Positions 5,062-7,908 of a DNA stretch of 7,908 nt are shown in pieces. The notes under the pieces were generated by a model that saw only the letters and a program-made list of their open reading frames with translations, was not told where the DNA came from and did no database searches. Position numbers and translations under genes: made by a program. Source of the stretch: an uncultured Collinsella sp. (GTDB taxonomy: Bacteria > Actinomycetota > Coriobacteriia > Coriobacteriales > Coriobacteriaceae); the NCBI GenBank assembly GCA_900549135.1, contig URNI01000089.1:1-7908 (forward strand), read 5' to 3'. Position 1 is the first letter of the stretch. Every line of letters begins with the position of its first letter.

Positions 5062-5997
5062 CTACTCCAAAAAATTCATAACCAGCGAGACCATGGACTC
5101 TTTTTCTTCAGGTCTCGACTCAGCAATCATGAGCGCGACAGCAACAAGTGTGCTGTCTGCGATTCGTTTGTCTAAGCCGCGAAAAAGCAGTCCGTTGCGA
5201 TCTAGATAGTAGAGAAAGAGGCTGCAGCCGATTCGCTTGTTTCCATCGAGAAATGAATGGTTTTTGATGATGAGGTACAACAGATTTGCTGCTTTTTCCT
5301 GTACGGATAGATAGAGGTCTTGGCCACCAAACGACTGGTTGATTACCGAGATACTGCTGCGGAAGGACTTATCTTTTTCTACGCCAAACAGGTCGCTCGT
5401 AAATCGGCTGCGCATTTGGGCTATTAATCTCATACAGAGCTCGTATTCGAGTGTGTATATCCCAGTTTGTCCCTTGGGCCGATCAATGGATTCACGATCG
5501 TACTCATCGAGCAGTTTAAAGACGTCTATATAGCTCTCAACGATATCGAGTATCTCACGAGAGCCGAGGTCCTCGGGTAGACGTTCGATAATCTGAGCGA
5601 CTGTCCCTAGTTGCTCGAGTCTACGTTCGTTTTCAACGTGTCCTTGAATAATTAACTTGTGGAGTACATTGGTTGCCCAGCGACGGAATTCAACACCGCG
5701 TTGAGATTTAACGCGGTATCCAATGGACAATATCATGTCTAAGCTGTAATGCTCAGTTAGATATCTTTTGCCGTCAGCAGCAGTTGTCGCAAATTTTGCG
5801 ACAACTGAATCATCGTCGCTTAATTCCTCCTTTAAAGCGTTGTTGATATGCTTGCCGATTGTTTTGACATCCCTATCAAACAGCGCTGCCATCTCATTTC
5901 GGGTCAGCCATACAGTTTCGCTTCCTTTGTCAATTACAACAGGAATCGTGACCTCTCGGTCGTTGGATTCAAAGAGAACAATCTGATTGCCGTTCAT
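5062..5997 (-). CDS. RhuM/Fic-DOC fusion protein
   Basis: A 311-residue two-domain protein. The N-terminal RhuM domain (about residues 15-115) shows VWLTRNEMAALF, VKTIGKHINNAL, VVAKFATTAADGKRY and YSLDMILSIGYRVKSQRGVEFRRWA, all typical of the family. A helical linker follows. A Fic/DOC domain (about 180-300) has the active-site loop H247-SFLDGNKR-255, the form HxFxDGNK seen in Fic relatives that transfer AMP or phosphate from a nucleotide to a target protein. The second Arg of canonical Fic (GNGRxxR) is absent, as in Doc-like members, so the reaction cannot be named. The ATG at 5997 is chosen because GGAG (6005-6008) lies 7 bases upstream. A TTG at 6039 in frame would add 14 residues without family similarity. 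It is a single leftward gene preceded by a possible leader ORF and an SOS-like operator. Such proteins often occur in accessory and phage-defence regions. Confidence 0.92.
   Translation of the reverse strand: MNGNQIVLFESNDREVTIPVVIDKGSETVWLTRNEMAALFDRDVKTIGKHINNALKEELSDDDSVVAKFATTAADGKRYLTEHYSLDMILSIGYRVKSQRGVEFRRWATNVLHKLIIQGHVENERRLEQLGTVAQIIERLPEDLGSREILDIVESYIDVFKLLDEYDRESIDRPKGQTGIYTLEYELCMRLIAQMRSRFTSDLFGVEKDKSFRSSISVINQSFGGQDLYLSVQEKAANLLYLIIKNHSFLDGNKRIGCSLFLYYLDRNGLLFRGLDKRIADSTLVAVALMIAESRPEEKESMVSLVMNFLE
5781..5807. repeat. Perfect 13-bp inverted repeat inside rhuM/fic
   Basis: Arms CAGTTGTCGCAAA (5781-5793) and TTTGCGACAACTG (5795-5807) surround a single T. It falls in the codons for SVVAKFATT, a conserved RhuM motif, so protein constraint explains part but not all of the symmetry. 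It could be an intragenic operator or mRNA hairpin. Confidence 0.5.
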
Positions 5998-6004
5998 TTT
6001 CGCG

Positions 6005-6008
6005 CTCC
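6005..6008 (-). promoter_or_regulatory. Ribosome binding site deciding the rhuM/fic start
   Basis: GGAG read leftward, 7 bases before the ATG at 5997. This site favours the shorter 311-residue product over the TTG start at 6039. Confidence 0.65.
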
Positions 6009-6099
6009 ACATCAATCCATTGGGCACATGCATGTCCAATTCGATACTCGATTGTCTGCCGAGCTTTATGGGTGTCGGCCAGCAGGGGCGCGTACCTGC

Positions 6100-6159
6100 C
6101 TAAGGGATCTGAGTGACGGTCGCTGTGAATACACCATCCATCTCGCCGATACGTACCAT
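6100..6159 (-). CDS. 19-codon leader ORF or antitoxin remnant upstream of rhuM/fic
   Basis: ATG at 6159 is preceded by a full Shine-Dalgarno GGAGG (6166-6170) at 6-base spacing, stronger than that of most genes in the window. It encodes MVRIGEMDGVFTATVTQIP and ends with TAG. It ends about 100 bases before the rhuM/fic start. Two readings are possible. It may be a short regulatory leader peptide. Alternatively it may be the N-terminus of a decayed gene: the DGVFTATVTQIP stretch resembles the first strands of HicB-like antitoxins (YxATVPxLPG), and the frame is open after the TAG into rhuM/fic. No function is assigned. Confidence 0.35.
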   Translation of the reverse strand: MVRIGEMDGVFTATVTQIP

Positions 6160-6206
6160 TGGGGGCCTCCGTACCGGCTCACGTTGCCCGTATACCTTTG
6201 ACTCTA

Positions 6207-6237
6207 TTCTATCAGATATAGAACGCATGTTCTATAT
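6207..6237. promoter_or_regulatory. Candidate LexA (SOS) box / operator upstream of rhuM/fic
   Basis: GAACGCATGTTC (6221-6232) fits the Gram-positive LexA consensus GAAC-RNRY-GTTC exactly. The symmetry extends to 9-bp arms ATATAGAAC (6216-6224) and GTTCTATAT (6229-6237). A further half-site TTCTAT (6207-6212) makes an overlapping palindrome with ATAGAA (6218-6223). It lies about 57 bases before the leader ORF and 219 before the rhuM/fic ATG. A leftward -10-like TAGAAT overlaps it. LexA is inferred from the consensus only; an autoregulatory operator is the alternative. Confidence 0.5.
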
Positions 6238-6361
6238 GTATTATCTTCCATTTTCGGTAAACCTCGCACTTGGAGACGGGATCGTCAACCTCGCCCGATA
6301 AACCGTACGCCCACAACTAGCTGCATCCCAAAAGTCGTCCAACAAACCGCCTCAAAATGTG

Positions 6362-6390
6362 TTGACTCTGTAGCCAGGCGTGTCTATTGT
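6362..6390 (+). promoter_or_regulatory. Candidate promoter for the loaP-polysaccharide operon
   Basis: TTGACT (6362-6367) and TATTGT (6385-6390) are spaced by exactly 17 bases and match the consensus at 5 of 6 and 4 of 6 positions. It is the best rightward match I found by eye between the RhuM/Fic region and loaP. Confidence 0.45.
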
Positions 6391-6420
6391 GCGATGAGTA
6401 TCTTCGCAATGTGACGCCTG
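6375..6420. repeat. Imperfect palindrome overlapping the candidate promoter
   Basis: CAGGCGT (6375-6381) pairs with ACGCCTG (6414-6420); inside, ATT (6386-6388) pairs with AAT (6408-6410) and GCGA (6391-6394) with TCGC (6404-6407). The left arm lies in the promoter spacer and the right arm just after the predicted start. That geometry suits an operator as well as a hairpin at the 5' end of the transcript. Confidence 0.45.
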
Positions 6421-6867
6421 CGCCCACCCCATAAAATACTGCACAATTTATTTCACATGTCTGTACATAGTTTGTTAGACAAACGCGACTATCCGCGCAG
6501 CTCGCTGCTTCATTTAGGCTTCAGGAACGCCCTTAAACACCGCAAATACCTCAATAACCTGCATCAATGTGAACAACATCCCAAAATAACCCTCTTGAAC
6601 ATGCTAAATGAACGAAATGTTGTCCGCCATTAGCCAAATCAGTTTCACTAACAACTTGTGCTAGGATACCTAACGTTACATGAGTTCAACTGTGCTCACG
6701 GCTCCAGCAAGTCACAAAGCGCAGGGTCGATCAGCATCCGGCCGTAACGGCGGTGCCAGAAACACCACGAGCTCCAATAAAGAAGTCATGCGACGTTGTT
6801 TATTTGTATTGAGTTAATTCACGGTGCAAGTAATTAATAGATTGCATGCCAAAACGTAGCAGTCCTG

Positions 6868-6927
6868 CAGCTGTTTGCGTGCGGTCCAGTTTTGTACCCG
6901 CTTGACTGGCTCGCACGCAGCCAGCTG
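6868..6927 (+). promoter_or_regulatory. Long leader hairpin upstream of loaP
   Basis: Three helices stack with symmetric internal loops: CAGCTG (6868-6873) with CAGCTG (6922-6927), GCGTGCG (6877-6883) with CGCACGC (6912-6918), and CCAGT (6886-6890) with ACTGG (6905-6909). The terminal loop has 14 bases. That is 18 perfect pairs separated by a 3x3 and a 2x2 loop. TTTTT follows 11 bases after the stem, too far for a typical intrinsic terminator. Its place in the leader of a LoaP-headed operon makes it a candidate LoaP recognition element. That role is inference. Confidence 0.5.
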
Positions 6928-7110
6928 GGGATGCGGTCTTTTTGCGATACACGTCCGCGTCTCTAGTAACTGCACTTATACATACCGTTCACGGTGGGGC
7001 AGAGCCACGTGCTTGTCTAACTGGGCTCAGGGTTTGAATATGGAGCGCCTTCGCGCACAAGCGCCCTGGCGAAGCCATACCCAAACCCCGTGAGCCACAC
7101 GTAAGACAGC

Positions 7111-7117
7111 AAGGGGG
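7111..7117 (+). promoter_or_regulatory. Ribosome binding site deciding the loaP start
   Basis: AAGGGGG lies 8 bases before the GTG at 7126, while the in-frame GTGs at 7117 and 7120 overlap or abut it. The start at 7126 also gives the family-typical N-terminus MWYVIQV. Confidence 0.6.
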
Positions 7118-7125
7118 TGGTGCTC

Positions 7126-7671
7126 GTGTGGTATGTGATCCAGGTCATTAACGGTCGCGAAGACGTAATGCGCGAGCGCATCGAGCGCATGGTGCCGACG
7201 AGCACCATGCAGGAGCTCTTTTATCCCCAATTTCAAACCGAGATCAAAGTACACGGCGAATGGGTCAATACGACCAAGCCGCTCTTTCCCGGTTATCTTA
7301 TCTGCGATACGGCAGATCCCCGTACCGTGCAACAGTATCTGCTGTGTATGGACGACTTTGCCCGGGTGTTATCCCAGGACGGTCAGTTTGTGCCGCTGGC
7401 AAAAGAAGAGGTCCAGCTTATTGGCGGCTTTACGCATAGGGGAGACCGCGTAGTGTCCATGAGCGAGGTCCTAAAAGACGGTGACCAGGTCGTAGTTACA
7501 GCAGGTCCGCTGTTGGGCCACGAGGGCCTTATCAAAACCATTAACAGGCGCAAGAGCACCGCTTATTTGGAGCTCGATCTGTGCGGCCGACGCGTAACCA
7601 CTCGCGTCGGCCTTGCCGTGCTTTCGAACGAGCAGCGTGCAATGCGAAACCTTAAAAAGGCGATCGCCTAA
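7126..7671 (+). CDS. loaP: LoaP-type transcription antiterminator (NusG paralog)
   Basis: A 181-residue NusG paralog that acts on RNA polymerase during elongation and is expected to let it read through terminators in one long operon. The N-terminal NGN domain begins MWYVIQVINGRED and includes ELFYPQF and the KPLFPGYLIC strand (about residues 49-58), where the core reads LFPGY as in NusG/RfaH proteins. A C-terminal KOW domain starts near residue 118 (DGDQVVVTAGPLLGHEGLIKTINRR). The WYVIQV opening and KOW with GPLxGxEG fit the LoaP group rather than housekeeping NusG. It is the first gene of the polysaccharide locus; the next gene, a likely sugar-phosphate transferase, begins about 50 bases later. 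The start is GTG at 7126; GTGs at 7117 and 7120 are alternatives. The structured leader upstream may hold its binding site. UpxY-like or other NusG paralogs are the alternative names. Confidence 0.88.
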   Translation: MWYVIQVINGREDVMRERIERMVPTSTMQELFYPQFQTEIKVHGEWVNTTKPLFPGYLICDTADPRTVQQYLLCMDDFARVLSQDGQFVPLAKEEVQLIGGFTHRGDRVVSMSEVLKDGDQVVVTAGPLLGHEGLIKTINRRKSTAYLELDLCGRRVTTRVGLAVLSNEQRAMRNLKKAIA

Positions 7672-7708
7672 ACGCGGGCGACTGTTTTACGGGACAGGGA
7701 GGATCCCC

Positions 7709-7716
7709 GGGGGGGG
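7709..7716 (+). repeat. Run of eight G before the transferase gene
   Basis: CCCC (7705-7708) is followed directly by GGGGGGGG (7709-7716), 5 bases before the GTG at 7722. The tract occupies the Shine-Dalgarno position. Slippage here would change spacing or accessibility of the translation start. Confidence 0.6.
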
Positions 7717-7721
7717 ACGTA

Positions 7722-7908
7722 GTGTTGGAAGAGAACGTGTCGGATAAAACAGAATATGCAACGGATGCGCCCATGGGGGCGGCGCTGATTGCTCAGGCCA
7801 TGAATCAGCGCGAAGGTGCCGGCCGTTACAAGGCCATGCAGTCCATCGCGGATTGGGATCGCTCGCGCCTGGCCTACAGAGCGATGAAGCGCGCGTTTGA
7901 CATCGTTT
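7722..7908 (+). CDS. Probable polyprenyl-phosphate sugar-1-phosphate transferase, 5' fragment
   Basis: Only the first 62 codons are in the window. The end RLAYRAMKRAFDIVF matches the characteristic opening of the bacterial sugar transferase domain (KRxFDIVxS, just before its first membrane helix) found in WcaJ/CpsE-type initiating enzymes. These load the first sugar phosphate onto undecaprenyl phosphate at the inner face of the membrane to begin exopolysaccharide or capsule synthesis. Residues 1-45 are a soluble, low-similarity leader. The start is GTG at 7722 after the G-rich tract, or GTG at 7737 after GGAAGAG; the second gives MSDKTEYATD. It follows loaP by about 50 bases in the same direction. 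The call rests on a short motif and on context, so the exact sugar is unknown. Confidence 0.72.
   Translation, partial: MLEENVSDKTEYATDAPMGAALIAQAMNQREGAGRYKAMQSIADWDRSRLAYRAMKRAFDIV

Larger units (their letters stand above)
6238..7110. other. Long gene-free region ahead of loaP, probable promoter and mRNA leader
   Basis: No convincing coding sequence is seen on either strand across this stretch. Open frames are short and lack ribosome sites. It carries a candidate rightward promoter (6362-6390), an overlapping imperfect palindrome (6375-6420), a possible second extended -10 box TG-C-TAGGAT (6659-6667), a small hairpin GCCGT/ACGGC (6741-6751), a long hairpin (6868-6927) and a 6-bp hairpin CTTCGC/GCGAAG (7049-7074). 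A transcript from the first promoter would have a leader of roughly 700 bases before loaP. Base composition is more AT-rich than that of the neighbouring genes. Confidence 0.5.

Noticed and set aside
6749..6757. GGCGGT near 6749 as an ops/JUMPstart (RfaH) element
   Set aside because: Only the six-base core matches and the following AG is missing. RfaH-type ops recognition is not expected for a LoaP protein.
6476..7021. Possible invertible promoter ends: GTTAGACAA (6476-6484) and TTGTCTAAC near 7013-7021
   Set aside because: The match is only 9 bases, which is expected by chance in a kilobase, and no recombinase gene is nearby.
6875..7093. A 72-codon + strand frame ahead of loaP
   Set aside because: It begins inside the long hairpin, has no ribosome binding site, and shows no protein-like pattern.
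7701..7712. GGATCCCCGGG resembling a cloning-vector polylinker
   Set aside because: The match stops after CCCGGG, the flanks are normal intergenic and coding sequence, and the reading frame context on both sides is natural.

Overview
The window looks like chromosomal DNA of a gut actinobacterium of the Coriobacteriia, most likely Collinsella. That assignment is an inference from the style of the glgB, thiamine pyrophosphokinase, LoaP and polysaccharide genes and the moderately high GC of the housekeeping genes; no database search was possible. It joins ordinary metabolic genes (left), a small accessory zone around a tRNA (middle), and the start of an exopolysaccharide/capsule locus (right).

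Left part (1-3327). The 5' two thirds or more of a glycogen branching enzyme gene (glgB) runs leftward off the window edge. A 331-base gene-free gap follows, with several inverted repeats and a cluster of TGGTAAA/TTTACCA half-sites. Then comes a rightward two-gene unit: a HAD-family phosphatase and, 9 bases later, thiamine pyrophosphokinase.

Middle part (3328-6240). A leftward, translationally coupled gene pair (ATGA overlap) encodes an unrecognised 128-residue protein and a 232-residue protein with an R-x4-H motif of the kind seen in HEPN ribonucleases. The pair is bracketed by two clusters of a degenerate 22-base repeat. One cluster folds into a roughly 105-base hairpin that probably serves as a bidirectional terminator between convergent genes. 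Next is a complete rightward tRNA-Ala(GGC) with a good promoter and a strong intrinsic terminator, a small palindromic REP-like element, and a leftward RhuM/Fic fusion protein. Upstream of the RhuM/Fic gene are a 19-codon ORF with an excellent ribosome binding site and a palindrome that fits the Gram-positive LexA (SOS) consensus.

Right part (6240-7908). A long gene-free stretch carries a candidate rightward promoter and a long, well-paired hairpin. It leads into a LoaP-type NusG paralog and then the first 62 codons of what appears to be a polyprenyl-phosphate sugar-1-phosphate transferase. This layout fits a specialised elongation factor encoded at the head of a long polysaccharide operon, with its RNA recognition element possibly in the leader. 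A run of eight G lies just before the transferase start.

The best candidates for something undescribed are the repeat-bracketed HEPN-like pair, the SOS-box/leader arrangement of the RhuM/Fic gene, and the structured leader upstream of loaP.
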